This document shows, in pieces, positions 22,752 to 35,570 of a DNA stretch of 64,000 nucleotides. Made by a program: the position numbers and the translations under genes. The notes under the pieces were generated by a model. That model was not told where the DNA came from and searched no databases. It worked only from the letters and a program-made list of their open reading frames with translations. Numbering within the stretch: the first letter of the stretch is position 1; each line of letters opens with the position of its first letter. This stretch comes from Topomyia yanbarensis (lineage: Eukaryota; Arthropoda; Insecta; Diptera; Culicidae): assembly GCF_030247195.1 (NCBI RefSeq), contig NC_080671.1:410279335-410343334 (forward strand), in the 5' to 3' direction.

Positions 22752-23049
22752 GGGATCATCCATAAATGATGTAGCATTATATGGGGGAGGGGGGAGTTTT
22801 GTATTTTGTGATGATGTGTAATGACAGGGGGGGGGTAGGGGGTCATGTCATGCTACGTAGCTTTTTTAAAAAGGAATAACTAACATCGTTTTTCATTTTT
22901 TGTAAATTTTGCAGGTCAAGGGGGGGGGATTACCGTCAAGCTACGTAATTACCAGGGGGGTACTTCGATGTTTGTGACGAAATGCTACGATGGGGGAGGG
23001 GGGTGTTATGAATCACTCAAAAAATGCTACGTCATTTATGGATCGTCCC
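22752..23049. mobile_element. 298-bp inverted-repeat MITE with poly-G tracts
   Basis: The left end GGGATCATCCATAAATGATG and the right end, in reverse complement GGGACGATCCATAAATGACG, both continue TAGCATT. TGC flanks both sides (22749-22751 and 23050-23052), a likely 3-bp target duplication. The interior has several runs of 5-9 G. Elements with ATCCATAAAT ends followed by poly-G are widespread in insects; the superfamily is not certain. Confidence 0.65.
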
Positions 23050-23301
23050 TGCACATTATTTTTTCCACCATAAGAGCTCAAATATTGTCAATTAACAACT
23101 TTCGAGAAATCCGTTTGTTTATCTCAACGATTTTTCTGACGTTACCGAAAACTGTCAATTCGCGGAGTACCAAGCCTCGTTTCTGTGAGGCGTGGCCATC
23201 ACTGCCATGTCTCACTTATCGCATCGTCCGGACATTATTGTCCAGGTCCTGCTCGTGCGAAAATCGAGCAACGAATGACGCAAACGAACACGCGGTACCT
23301 C

Positions 23302-23335
23302 TATAAATAGCCTCCCGTATCTGATTGAGTTGCTT
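23302..23335 (+). promoter_or_regulatory. TATAAATAG promoter-like box
   Basis: TATAAATAG at 23302-23310 lies in a locally GC-richer stretch, with a loose initiator-like TTGAGTTG about 24-30 nt downstream. A 74-codon ORF begins about 200 nt further on. The initiator does not match TCAGT, so confidence is low. Confidence 0.25.
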
Positions 23336-23513
23336 TGGGTCTCCCTATTGGCGGCTCTGCCCGGGATAGATTGTCTGATGTATGGGAGTTTTCACGTTTT
23401 CCGAGATCTATTCATTTTTGCTTGTTTTTCAATAGTGTGCTATTGAAATTAAAAAAAAAAACAGTATAGCAATAAAACATGAATTCTTAGAAGACCAAAA
23501 CTTTTGCACTATT

Positions 23514-23738
23514 TTGGCAAAAACTACTTTGTTTCATAAGAAACGAGTCTACGAAGAACAGGTGGTCACTGAGGACGAGCGTCAAACATCGGTTTTCATC
23601 ATCTACCTGCCCAACCCGTTGCAGGAATATCTAGATTCACTTGACTTTTCTTTTGAACGAATCGATTTCGCTTGTAGATCTTTAGTTCTGTATTTCAGAA
23701 AGTTTATGGATGACATAAACATCGATTGGACTGAATAA
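23514..23738 (+). CDS. Small unrecognised ORF, possibly chance
   Basis: 74 codons from ATG at 23514; the frame is also open a little upstream. The product is charged and aromatic, with the phrase VFIIYLPNPLQEYLDSLDF and no signal peptide or known motif. It lies about 200 nt downstream of a TATAAATAG box (23302), and nothing resembling a transposon surrounds it directly. Amino-acid composition is more protein-like than most chance frames in this AT-rich window, but there is no family evidence. It could be a fragment of a longer gene or of an old element. Confidence 0.2.
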   Translation: MAKTTLFHKKRVYEEQVVTEDERQTSVFIIYLPNPLQEYLDSLDFSFERIDFACRSLVLYFRKFMDDINIDWTE

Positions 23739-23994
23739 ATCACTCAAATTTGCATTATGACCCTCTATGAGTATGTTCCGCATCCATAAACGACCGGAAG
23801 ATAACTGGGTACGCTAGTAGATTTTGAGACCTTCGCTCCAGGAAACTCTTGGTATAACAGGCACATGAGTAAATAAGGCCATACCTATCTGGCTACTTGA
23901 TAAAGAATTGTTGTTAGTTACGTAATCATTAAGTTTGGTGAACTGCTTCGTCAAAGCATCACAGAATTGTAATAAGAATGTGAAGCGAACTGAT

Positions 23995-24094
23995 TTTTAG
24001 GAACTAAATCCCAAATAACATTGTTTTTACGAACCAATTAAATTTTTACGAATAAATTTCAATTTGATTCGTAAATAGAGGTTCCAGTGTACTT
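23995..24094. repeat. Solo terminus of the CACTG(A/G)AACCTC element family
   Basis: The right end reads, in reverse complement, CACTGGAACCTCTATTTACG followed by AA, matching the 23-bp inverted repeat of the 11746-13207 element at most positions. It is followed by TA. Subterminal TTACGAA repeats are also shared. The left end is missing. Confidence 0.6.
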
Positions 24095-24419
24095 GATTGC
24101 TAAATGAAAAATAACGTGCTGGTGTCTGGTAACCAAACACTGAAGACTACAATGCGCTGAACAAACAATTGTTATGCTAGAAGACAGACTAGTAGAAATA
24201 ATGTTTAGAGGAAATATTGTTGAACAGATGGCTGTCATCTTCGAAACACGCTCTCCATTCGCCAGTTGTACTGAATCGAGAAAGGTGTGCATACTGCGAG
24301 TGTACAGGGAGACTGGGAAGTATCTGCTTAATGACGAACATACTGATAATCTCCAATCGGTCCTAGTTCGGAGAAACACGCAAATTTTTAGATATTCATT
24401 TAGTAAACTTTAAATGCAT

Positions 24420-26378
24420 ACATTAATAAGTAAACTTGAAATTGGAAAAAAATATTTTAAGATTTCCTAAACTCAAAAGTGAAATAACAAGGATTTAAAC
24501 TAAAACGTATGTACTTCGTATTTATATGATTTACACCCATGCGATCACCGGTAAGTTAAAGTGTATCGCTTGTTTCTCAACCATGCCTACCACCTTACCA
24601 AATACCATGGTGTTTGGCTTCCAAAGAAAAAAATATATTCGATAAGCATAATAGCGAATTGATTTCAACAAGATTTATGTCCACCGAACAAAAGCATCCA
24701 AAGATTATTTTGGCAATGTTTCAACCTCAACCAAAGTCAACATTCTTCAGTTCTCGAGCGGAAAGTGCTCTTACATTTCCTCTTGACCCCTTCTGACCCA
24801 CCTTCGGCCGAACATCTCTGTAGTTTATTGTTTGCTGTCTTGTTTTCCCCCTTTTTTTTCGTGACATGGTCTGTTTTGGATTGTGTTACTACAGCACATC
24901 GCCTGTGGCCATCAGGAAACGTACTTTATTGCCGGCGGAAGGATGTAACCATGTTTGAGCAACATCGGCTTACGGCCAGGACGTGGCTAATGCCTATCGA
25001 AAACATTGTGATCCCCACGGATTTAGCTATCACTTGATTGGATCCTAATCCAAGGTTCTCCAAAAATTACTGTCACGACAGTTCACCAATTGAAGTGCCC
25101 CGGGATCGTTCAGGCATGTGACAAAATTCAATGATCTGTTGCGGGTGAAATCGATTTGCGCTCGCATAGCTGAACACAGGCAACAATATGTAGGCTGTCG
25201 GAGCGCTTCCTCGGTATAACACACGCCGAACCGGAGCGAAGCAGCAATCACGAAATTGTGCTGCGGGGGGCAGTGTGTATGAACATACATACCAAGAAGG
25301 AAGCGAGATTCCGATACGCCTGACCACTGCCGGTCGTCAACCTTGCGATAAACAACGGGGACGGGAAAAAGTAATCAATAATGTTCGCCCCCCACACACA
25401 CAAAATTCCGTCTGTCACCGTTGAAGCATCGATGTCCCTGTCATCGTTGAAGGCTAAGTCTCTGCAGCAGTCTATTAGCACAATATTAGCCCACTTCAGG
25501 CTGGAATGTATCGGTGATATCACCCGGAAAAGAAAAATCATTCTCCATTCTGTTGGACCGAGTGGTTGAAAAATCTAACACACTTAGCAAAAATCCTGTA
25601 AATTTATTCGTACAGCAAGAGTGATGTAGTTTTAAATTATAAACAACGTTAACTTGAAGATTGTATTATTTTAGAATGACATCAGTCATCAGCAACATAA
25701 TTATTTGTTTGTGTGTACATATGAGTACATAAAAATATCAATGTTTCATCAACTTAGTTTGAGGTGCAGAGCCCCGATGAAATAATAAGTTTCATCAAGA
25801 TGTAATAACAGGCTCGTAGCCAGAAATTTGTTCCAGAGGGGCCTAAAAAATTATTGCATAAATGTATTGATTCTGATGACATGAGATAGCCACTGTAAAC
25901 TGAATTTAATTTTAAAAAGTATTAGTGAAACTAACTTCAAAACTTCCGTTAGAAAATAAAAATCTTGAAAATATGTTTTCTGCTACAAGCAAGGCAATAG
26001 TATGTACATCGACGATTGATCCGTTTACTTGTTACACTTCACTCTATTTACAACAACGGGCATGTAAGAGTTTAAAGTATGTATAGTGGTGCTATCACAT
26101 GCAAGAAATTCTAGGGGCACAAGATGTAGAATATGCTAAAATGTTAATGAAAATGTTCGACTGAAGGGAATGTCGAAATTTGCTCAAAATCTTCTGATCT
26201 GGGAGTCGATTTGCAGATGCGGAGAAACGGTATAACGGTATTTTTTTGTGACACCTTCTCATTATTACCAACTCTGTGGAACAATGCGAATTTGATGCTG
26301 TCTCAAACTTACTCGTCACTCCAGTGTTCTAGCTCCAGCCAGGAAGCATTTAGAGCGTTCAGTAGGATCGTAGCACTA
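24420..26378. other. Unassigned DNA, no gene seen
   Basis: No convincing gene. Around 24760-25570 composition is less AT-rich, with short frames on both strands but no family motif. One transposon-like terminus lies at 25812-25850 (GGCTCGTAGCCAGAAATTTG, then TTCCAGAGGGGCC). Confidence 0.4.
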
Positions 26379-26836
26379 GTTACGTACAGTACCGTCTTTA
26401 CGCATGGGTACACTGGGCCAGGTCCAGGGGCCCCGGACATTTAGGGTCCCCAACTTGGGATGAATATGGAATCACTCTGAAGACTACATTCCAAAAAATA
26501 GTAGCACTCAATTGTTATAACTCTTTAGCGTGTGGGTAGCAATGCATCAGTTGCTGGGATTCACACATTGCATTTTATCCCATGTGACGTTTAAAGAGCA
26601 TCACACAAATAAGCGGAGTGATATTAGCGATAGGAAACGAGGCACTGCATGACCAGGGTGGTATTGGGCCCATTCAAACGTCAATCTAACATTTCGATTC
26701 AAGTTTCAATTCATTCAGAGCAAAAACAATGAAATATTTTCTACCACACATATAGAAAGATCGACAGGCACCAAGCACGAGCGGCAACCAACAAGGTAGC
26801 TAAATTGGCACAAGGAAGCTGTACAGAAAATGGTAG

Positions 26837-26905
26837 AAGAAGATGTCGAAATTCGGTACATAATCCTTGTTTGGCAAGCGATCCGCAGATGCGGCAAATT
26901 TTCAT
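26837..26905. repeat. GGCAAGCGATCCGCAGATGC family repeat
   Basis: GTCGAAATTCGGT...TTGGCAAGCGATCCGCAGATGCGGCAAATT here matches GTCTGGCAAGCAATCTGCAGTTGCGGCAAACT at 39085-39116. More distant copies lie near 26165-26225 and 53605-53635. It is an unnamed interspersed repeat. Confidence 0.5.
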
Positions 26906-28565
26906 TTCTTCATCACATCAGGGAAAAATCTATATGAAAACCCCTAATGATGACTCCTGGACTTCTTGAGGTCTCACGATACTTTCGCGGCCAGATTAGG
27001 CATTTGTACGACACACCGCCTTATCAAAAATATTTTAGGCCGTCAGAATCAGAATCGCTGGCTCAAATGGAATTATGCCTCACGGCAGCGTGCATTCTAT
27101 GTGCTTCCTATTTCGACTGTTTTACATAACTGGTATTGAAATGAATTTTTTTTAACTTAAATTTTTATTCATTTATGTTTGGGTTTACATTTTGTATTGA
27201 AATAATATACAAGTCTAAGTGATATAGCATTTGCTTTTGGTCACTGATGAGCTTCGTTGGTAGATGGTTGCATTTCTGTTTCTGGCTGATTATGAATGAA
27301 CTTCTAGATTGTAACTTTGCCCTGTTAAACGATCATTGGAATACATATTTTTACCTACAAAACTGCTTGAAGCAACCGCCGTGGAGGATTTCAAATTGCC
27401 AGTAGTGCAGAACATCACTAGTGATTAAATTATCCCGTTCACGGTGACCGGCATAAGCAGTCCGTTAAAAAAATTCAAGAAGGAAATATTCATCAGACAT
27501 CGGTTAACCGGAGGAAGACGACATTTACTTGTCTAGTACATGCCCGTCAAGATTGACCTAAACACTTTTCAGTTTGATTTTTTATATATGTAATAATGTG
27601 AGTGATTGTACGTAGTGTACGTTAAAATGGCGGTTAAGTCTAATGAATTATTAGTTTAAGAATAGTTTACCGTTAGAGATAGCTTTGGCCATGACATCTC
27701 TTAATATGATTCTGAATAATCCCGGTAATGTTCCTGCTTTTATTTTAATATCCATTTCAAACTTTTTCCTGAAATTCTACTGGCATTGCATTGCAAAATG
27801 GATGAGCGGAAATCAATATGTGGTGAAATAATAGATTCAGCAATAAATTTTTAGAACTAATCGTTAAATCATTTTGAAACGACTTAAAATATCATATTTT
27901 TCTGGTAAACGCGTTTAGTTTTCATAACACTTTATATCATTTATTATTATTTTTGTAAGTGGAAATAGGACAAACGGAAGAAATGGCACATTCAGCCAAT
28001 ATTAAATTTTTGGCACACGGTGGGTGTATTAAATATTTATTATTATTTTACATTTTCGAATGTATCATGTATTACACATTATATTATTTTATTAATGATT
28101 ACACTTGGAAGGAAGGGTGCACCAGGGCATCCTACGAACTATGTCACGGCACGGTAAGTTTGAATGCGAGTAAAGGCCCTATAACCTAGGCTTATTAGCC
28201 AGGACAGGGTTAAATATCTCTGTCCCATCCCAGGAAAGGACCGAAGGAGTGACATTAACCCTTTTAGCCAACTCACTCCCAACGATTTATCAAGCCCCCA
28301 TTAAATTGAAACGGTTGGTACGGTTGTCCACGTTTCTTCCTTATTCAAGATTCAAAATAATTCGTTGATTAAATTCTTTATTAAATGAATAATTTGATTG
28401 CCGTATAATTTTGAATCATCTTCATTTTGTACGCTGCACAGTTGACCTGGCTGCTTTAATGCTTGTGTCACATATTATACGTGCCACAAACATTAATATT
28501 AACAAGAAAAATTGTAGTCGAACGCCTGCAATTTTTCAGGATCCCTACATGTATTGGCTGTGTAT

Positions 28566-28590
28566 GTGTAGACTAGACTAGACTAGACTG
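28566..28590. repeat. GACTA microsatellite
   Basis: About four tandem copies of GACTA (TAGACTAGACTAGACTAGAC). Confidence 0.9.
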
Positions 28591-29201
28591 GCTGATTATG
28601 AATGACCTCCTAATAGTTGTGGTAGTGAATTATTGAAATTAATTGTATTGCTCATATTAACAGATTCGAGTAATTTTAATGTTTCGCTGTGTTTATTTGT
28701 TTGCGTAACGATGAAGGTATTGAACATTTATACTTTCGAAAGGTGAAAAGGCTAATTATTGTTTTTTTCCTTCGGTCTCTTTCTGCACTGAGTTCGATAC
28801 CAGAGACGCGACTCTACCATCAAAACCACACACTTGCCACTTAACAACCGGCGCCGTCTTTGAGAACCAATTCGTTGAATATGAAAATATTAATATTACT
28901 TATAATGTACTTGTTTGCTATCTGTTCACTATAAAAGAAAGCACAAAATTTCTGTCAGAATATATAACAAAAATCTACCTCGCCAACAATTTGTGTATGA
29001 AGAGACAAATTGAATTATATTGGCATATTGCTAAATATTTTCCCCTAGATTGTCATAGTGTAAGGACAATTATTGAATGAATCGTCGACATTGTAGTGTT
29101 GACGTTTAACCCGCCTTACTCCATCATTCCTCATTATTGACTGAGGCACTCTTCAGCCTCAAACAACGTCTTACAACTATGAAAGTCAGATTATATCATA
29201 T

Positions 29202-29330
29202 AGGGAGGGAATAGCGCAACTGGTAAGTCCATTACACTGTACGTAGCTCATCTGAGTTCGAACTCTCAAAACCGCATATAGTCGGTTTTTCGACGGTGCC
29301 TGGACATTTACAATGCCATATATAGTAATG
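29202..29330 (+). mobile_element. tRNA-derived SINE fragment
   Basis: An A box (TAGCGCAACTGG, 29212-29223) and a B box (AGTTCGAACTC, 29255-29265) lie at pol III-like spacing in a tRNA-like head starting GGGAGGGAA. The acceptor arms do not pair as in a functional tRNA, and the sequence runs on into non-tRNA text, so a tRNA-derived SINE is the better reading. It sits inside the hAT-type element. Confidence 0.6.
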
Positions 29331-29539
29331 GAAATCTAAATTTTTTTCTCCATATATTTTGATTCCTACAGTATTTTTAATGCTTTAACAAGATTATTTG
29401 GCATAGATGGCTCCCTGTTGGGGATAATTTTTTTATCATTCTACTCTACAGCAGTTTATACCTGCTCAATTATAGGGGCCCCTCAGCTCACTTGTACCCA
29501 GGTGCCCCGAGTGGTCTCAAGATGGCCCTGGTTACGTAG

Positions 29540-30790
29540 TAATTGTTCTATATATTAAGAATTGACTGTGAAGTCTGTCGAAGCAGAAGATTAGATTCCC
29601 CTACGGAATGTTGTATTTTCCCAGTTTATTCGAAAGTTTGTAAACAAACACTACTGATTTCTCAACAAAGCAAGAATAATTACTTTAGCTCTATTGACTA
29701 TGAAAATCTTTCAAACCCGTTGAGATTGCATAAGATTACGTAGATTAAGCAAATCATATATTTGTGCAAATGTAACTTATAGGTGTCCCAGTATATTCCA
29801 CATCAATATCATTTAATTCGAAATAAGTGGTCTTTTGGACAATGCAAAATATATATTGCACTTATTTAATCAACTAAAGGAAGCTGCAAAGAGTTTAATC
29901 TGCTGTAGGATACGACCCAGAAATTTTTGACTTATCGAAAGAAAATCACTTAACACTGGTTACTGATATCTTCTAATTTAGGTTAAATTTGTTAAATGTA
30001 TTATTGATGACACCACTAAAATAAATAGAAACTATAAATATGAATGAGTTTGATAATTTCAGCAGCACTTGCTTCCGACCCATGGAAGAGAACAAATCGC
30101 GTTTACTTCCCCTTTGCCGAAGATAGTTTCTGTTAGATTTCTCTGTTTTTAAATAACTGCAATTTGTCCGATTCTACCCTAGTAACATTTGTGGTTTTAT
30201 GATAGTTTTATAGCCACTCATAAAGCTTAGATTGCACGTGTTACTTGGGTAAGGACAGTTTTGTAAAACTTTTGTCATAGACAAATGGATCTGCTATGAT
30301 GATTTCAGTAACACTTTCTAAGTCAATTCTTCAAACAAATATATTAACACTGATCCGCTCAGGAGTTGGTTTGTTTTTTGAATAAAAATCTGCGTCTAAA
30401 TTTACCTGCGAAGAACAACTGTGCAAAATTTCAAAACGATTTGTCCAGTATATTTTGAGTTATTATGTACACCGCAAAACAAAGCTTTCGACGAAGTGCT
30501 TCCAAAGTTTCACTGTAACTAGCTCTTTTTTAAACATTTTGCCACACAAATTTGAGAAAATATAGTTCAATTGTGGCATTATTATGTGAAAGTTGAATGA
30601 ATATACCAACACTCTCTGTGTGACCACAACATTTTTTGAAAAAAAAAGGATGGCCTCCCGTCAGAATCACTAACTATAATTGCAGGCGAGACGGGCAATG
30701 TCACCCACTAAAACACTACTCAAGGCCAATTGCAGCAGGCCGTGATTATGAATGTGATATTCATTCTATGGTTCAGATATTTGCAGGTGT
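29540..30790. other. AT-rich DNA, no gene seen
   Basis: No coding signal, RNA gene or clear repeat structure was recognised. Confidence 0.4.
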
Positions 30791-30799
30791 AGGGACTTT

Positions 30800-32480
30800 G
30801 CGATCGTGTGTGTCATCGCGAAGCGCTTGAGCGTTTGTACGTTAACGTGTTAGATCGATCGCGTGTGCATTTGTATGTGGCGTGTGCTAACGTGTATGTA
30901 ACTTCGCGCGTATAAATTCTATTTTATAACCAAGTGTCTTTTCGCATATTCGAGTGTTCTTAGATGATCGCGCGCGGACCGTTAATCTGATATTTAATTT
31001 TCTTGAAGAATGCTTGATGCTTGACGAAAGTGCATATACATATCACTAGAGTTTCCTCGCTAACTGGAAGAACGACCACTTTGTTTTCAACAAATGGAGA
31101 TGGCTTTTGGTCACGGTTTTGGCAAATATTATTTTATTTTGTCTATCGCCTACATTTCCGAGGTCTTCATCTTCAGGGCAAAAATCATAGTCAAGTGGTT
31201 TTGTACATTGAGATTCCAACGTAACGCAACACGCTACTCTACAATAAAGGAACCCCGAGCACACCGCTAGCAGACTGAGCAATGACATTGTGGGTTCGCG
31301 TTTGAGATTGCGTTTGTAACTCCGTAAGTACTAAAATGGCCGCTTTATTACCGCGGTGTTATCAAGCATGCACGATCGCGGGCGTAGGTGTGCGTGGATA
31401 ATCGCGAAAGACTTAAGCGTTCGATGTTAACGTGTTTGTAGCGTGTGCACGTGAATGTGTCTTCGCGTGTACAAATTCGATCTTATTCACATATCCGAGT
31501 GTGTTTTTAAATGGTCACGCGGACCGTCATTCTGATATTTAGTTTAAGGTGTACGGTTCAGATTCTGACAGGACGTCAAATTACTAAAGTTCCCGGTCAT
31601 GTTACCATGAAACGAACGTGTTGTCCAGTGGATATGAGAGTTTCTTTTTCAATTGGTTCAATTGAAGGCGTGGGCCTAGACTGCTGGTATCGCGGAATGA
31701 GACTTCCTGAAGTGATCAATGATCGTAATGATCGTGCGAGCGCGGGAGTTTGTAGATTCACACTTGAGACCGCATTTGAAAAGTTACAAGTGCTGAGACG
31801 TTCACCTTATGACCGGCGTGTTGCCATGTTTGCGAGATGGCGGATGTAGGTTGCGTGGATGATCGCGAAGGGCTGAAGCATTTGTATGTTAACGAGTTTG
31901 TGACTTCGCGTATATAAATTCGATTTTATAACCGTGTGTCCATTCGCATATTCTGGTGTGTTTTTAGATGATTGCGCGGACTATGAATCTGATACATATT
32001 TTTCAGTGTACGGTTCAGATGACAGAAGAATGTGAGTTTTCCCCTACCACTATGGTTCCCGGTCATGTCACCAAAGAACGTGTAGTTTTGTGGATATCAT
32101 GTTTTTGAATGATCCATCTGAAGGCATTGGACCTATGCTACTAAGGCCGATGGTAAAAAATTCCGGACTTAACCGATCCATGATCGCGCGAACCTGGCCG
32201 TTTGTAGGTTCACCCCTGAGACCGCGTTTATGAATTTATAAGTGCTATAAGTGCTTTATAAGTGCTAATAAGTTTGCGAGATCGCGGGCGTAGATGAACG
32301 TGAAGGACTCAAGCGTTTGTTTGATGTGACCGATTCGTTATCGCGCGAACATGGGCTTTTGCAGGTTCTCGCTTGAGTCCACGTTTATAAGTTTATTAGT
32401 GCAATAACATTCGCTTAATCGCCGGGGTGTTTTAATGTTTGCGAGATCGCGGGCGTAGTTGTCCGTGGACGACTATAGCT
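30800..32480 (+). repeat. Degenerate satellite, about 450-bp period
   Basis: The phrase GATCGCGGGCGTAG (with variants) occurs at 30802, 31374, 31836, 32280 and 32445. It is followed in each fuller unit by the same series: TGCGTGGATGATCGCGAA, GTATGTTAACG, CTTCGCGTGTA, AAATTCGATTTTATAACC, CATTCGCATATTC, GTGTACGGTTCAGAT, TTCCCGGTCATGTTACCA and GATCAATGATCGTGCGAGCG. Spacings of 572, 462, 444 and 165 bp show insertions and deletions. Composition is unusually CpG-rich for this window. Confidence 0.85.
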
Positions 32481-32509
32481 TCATAGTTTTCGTACTGAAA
32501 AGGAAAAAT

Positions 32510-32560
32510 AAAACCTGTTTCAATCCACCTAGTGGTGCAATTGTGCCTTTCTGATCTATC
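32510..32560. repeat. Interspersed repeat end, second copy
   Basis: CCTGTTTCAATCCACCTAGT and GGTGCAATTGTGCCTTTCTG match the 8661-8705 copy with few changes. It lies directly at the end of the satellite block. Confidence 0.55.
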
Positions 32561-33091
32561 CAAATTATGATTCCATGACTGGTTATGTTTAAATGTCAGT
32601 AAAATTGTTATTATGGTGAACATCTATATACGCACAAGCTCTCGATTGCCATGAACCTACGAAGCTACGTGTCGGCGCTGAGACACTGGCAACAAAAAAG
32701 TAGAATATTTATTTAGCTTAATCAACGTTAGTTAAATTTTGTCTATTGTGTAAAACAGGTTTTTTAATCCGCACATCTCAAAAAAATTTACATGTCATTA
32801 TTCAAAGCTGCGTCCTGACTGCCATTGGACGCTCTCGGCTCAAGACGTGCGTCTCAGGTAGAAACCTTTTCATGGCATTATTCACGTTCCCAGAATGCAT
32901 CGCGGTGCACTGTACATGTGGACAGTAGGGTGGGTAAAAGATTGGATTCTTGCTCCGAGTAACTTTTTGGGTACGATTTGAGTTCTAGAACAACTTTGCC
33001 AATTCTGGGCTCGATAAGTGAAACTATATTTTTGCGCCCACTGCGCAGTGGGCAGTTAACAGTTATGTGTCCAACAACAAAAACACCTTTA

Positions 33092-33763
33092 ACAGGCCAA
33101 CGAGGGAACCCGGGTACCCACAAATTGAAATGCTCATAACTATGGCTTCCGTTAACCGATTTGGATACTTTTAGATGTTTTGGATTCAGGAACTCGTCCA
33201 CTTTTTGATTCTGTACAATAGAACCGGAACAATGGATCCGGTTTTTGGTAATCCGGATTTTCCGGAGTAATGTTCCAGTACTAGGATATGATTTGTAAAT
33301 TTTAATAATGTCCTAGCAATATGAGTATCAAAACTCATCAAATTGTCTCGGAAGTCTGTTATTTATTGTTACGGGACCCTATGGCAATTTGAAAAATGAA
33401 ATTGGAATGGAATGGCCACTCACGGCCCCACGGGAACCTGCTCCGGAATGTCCGTTCCGGGGTCAAATCACCAAATGGTTCCAAAACTACGAGATACAGC
33501 CTACTGATGCAATTCCAATAATTTTGATACCCATATTGCTAGTATTCCATTGAAGTTCGCAAATAGTACCCCAGCACTGGAACCTGCTTCCAGAAACCCA
33601 GATTCCCGGGAACCGAATGAAGTAACCCGATTCATTTTTACCAAGTCCAAAAGTGGATAAGTTCCTGAATTCAAAACGGTCAAAAGTATCGAAATCGGTT
33701 GGATGTTACCTTAGTTATGGGCATTTTAGTTTTGTGGGTACCCGGGTACCCACGTCGGCCTGT
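33092..33763. mobile_element. 672-bp fold-back element, TA flanked
   Basis: The termini ACAGGCCAACGAGGGAACCC and (reverse complement) ACAGGCCGACGTGGGTACCC continue GGGTACCCACAAA. TA lies outside on both sides (33090-33091 and 33764-33765). Similarity between the arms goes on for about 200 bp (for example TTCAGGAACT(C/T)(G/A)TCCACTTTT), so nearly the whole element is a long imperfect palindrome. A further related fragment (GGTACCCGGGTACTGCGTCG) lies near 33930. No coding capacity. Confidence 0.75.
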
Positions 33764-33969
33764 TACGTAGTAAAAAAATTCAGGAGCCCCTCCTCACTCC
33801 CACCCTTACTATATCAACAATATTATTAGCCCAAAAGCTTGACTTAGTGAAGTTCTAAGATGTCACAAAGTTTCAATTTCCAGCTATGGATAAAACATAG
33901 GAATTTTATTAATTGAAACTTAAAAAGGTACCCGGGTACTGCGTCGGACACACAACGGTTAATAGATGT

Positions 33970-35568
33970 AGTTTTCATTTGAGACTAGATTCGAGCAAAT
34001 CGAGTCAGGCATTTCGGAGAAGCAGATGTGGATTCACTCCGGTTCCGCCGAAAGTGTTCAAACCATGCTTTCCCCTGAAGATGAAGGACTATCTCATCGA
34101 AACGTTGCACTATGGGTAGGCATGTGACATATACACTATAATTAATGAAATCCTTCGGTATCTTGGAAGAATATTTGACTTAACTGGATAATATGGATGC
34201 TTGAAAATGAAAATTTTTAAAAAGAGGTATTCCACGTGCATTTTATAAACCCTATCTCTATTGAGTTTTGAATGAAACATGTATTCAAATATGTCATTTG
34301 AAAACCTAAGAATACCTATTTTGTGATGATACTATTGGAGATGCTTATTCATTGTATTGTTATGAGTTTTTTTGAAAAATAAACAGGTCTAAGTCCAAAA
34401 ATATTCACAGTTTCCCAAAGAAGTTGTACTGAAAATCCAAGACTTCTAATTTCAAGAATGATCAATACTCGTGTCTAGGATCACTTTCATTGGCCTCTTG
34501 CTTATCCAAGAACTTAAATACTTATTTTGATAGATTGAATCATTTTTTTTCATGGTACTGGTTTGTATCGAGCTCATTAATCATATGAATTCTTTGATAT
34601 CATCTAATTTTTCATTTAATGAACTGAACTGATTAATTTACATAAAAAATGATTTATTTTTTATTTCATTTTATGAATTTGATTTTTTTGCTTCATGAAG
34701 TTTTTAATATTATTTGTTTATTGATTTTATATAATTAATTCTGTTAATTCGAGCTGTTATTGGTACAGGAATTGAAACTCCCACCTTGAGTTTGGTGCCT
34801 ACTTTGCATGAATTCTGCAAACTGATGAAATATTCAACAGTGATATATTTAAGGAATATCTCATCTTACTGTTAGGTGTATTAAGTTGGTTTTATTATAT
34901 AATTCGATCATTTGACTCGGTTCTATGTTTTAATTAAACGTAAACTTGGGTCTTTTATATACTCCGGCGCCTTTATGTTCGCAATCATCTAATTTCTTCC
35001 TTGCTACTTGCACTTACAGATTAAGAGTGTGCACTGCCTCAATGATGGTGCTGGCTGTTAATTTTGAGGTACTGAGTGCAGTTTTTGCCGTTTTCAATAT
35101 TACCCGAACAGGTGCCATGAATACAGCAATTATTTGGGGTTCAGGTGATGGTTTTGGAAATTGTAGATGTGCAACTAATTCTCTGTGTAATGGTATTATC
35201 GCACTATATTTTGTACTGCAGGGTCAGGTTGGAGGGAATGGGTAGACCCACCCAGAGTCTCACCACAAAAACAATATTTGAAATGCCGGGAAGTAGTTAC
35301 TATGCGTCTTCAGCAATGGATTCATTTTTTTCAAATATCACATCTTTTAATGGTGTCAAATCTTGTAGTCGAACATTGATTTTCTCATCGTGCATATATG
35401 TGAGGATCTAGATTATAGCGTTGTCACACACAACTACATGTATGAAGTTATTATGTAAAATTATGTAAAAATTGTTTCCAATGAATCAATTTCCGTTCAA
35501 TAAATTGACCCAGCCGAAATAATCTATTTTGCATATTAACTTAAACACGTGCCTGTATGTGACCACGC
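33970..35568. other. AT-rich DNA, no gene seen
   Basis: Weak open frames near 34946-35411 have no recognisable domain on either strand. No terminal repeats were identified. Confidence 0.35.
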
Positions 35569-35570
35569 TA

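Larger units (their letters stand above)
26387..29530. mobile_element. 3.1-kb hAT-type element
   Basis: An exact 8-bp direct repeat, GTTACGTA, flanks the element (26379-26386 and 29531-29538). The ends are imperfect inverted repeats: CAGTACCGTCTTTACGC on the left and CAGGGCCATCTTGAGAC (reverse complement) on the right. Both lead within 45-60 bp to GGGGCCCC. An 8-bp duplication with CAG...CTG ends defines the hAT superfamily. No hAT transposase (for example a C-terminal dimerisation domain) can be recognised in any frame, so it is non-autonomous or completely decayed. It contains a tRNA-derived SINE near the right end and a (GACTA)n stretch near 28570. Confidence 0.8.

Noticed and set aside
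29202..29330. Functional tRNA gene
   Set aside because: A and B boxes are present but the acceptor and other stems do not pair; better explained as a SINE.
31511..31849. 112-codon ORF in the satellite
   Set aside because: Lies within a degenerate satellite unit; the frame is not kept in the other units.
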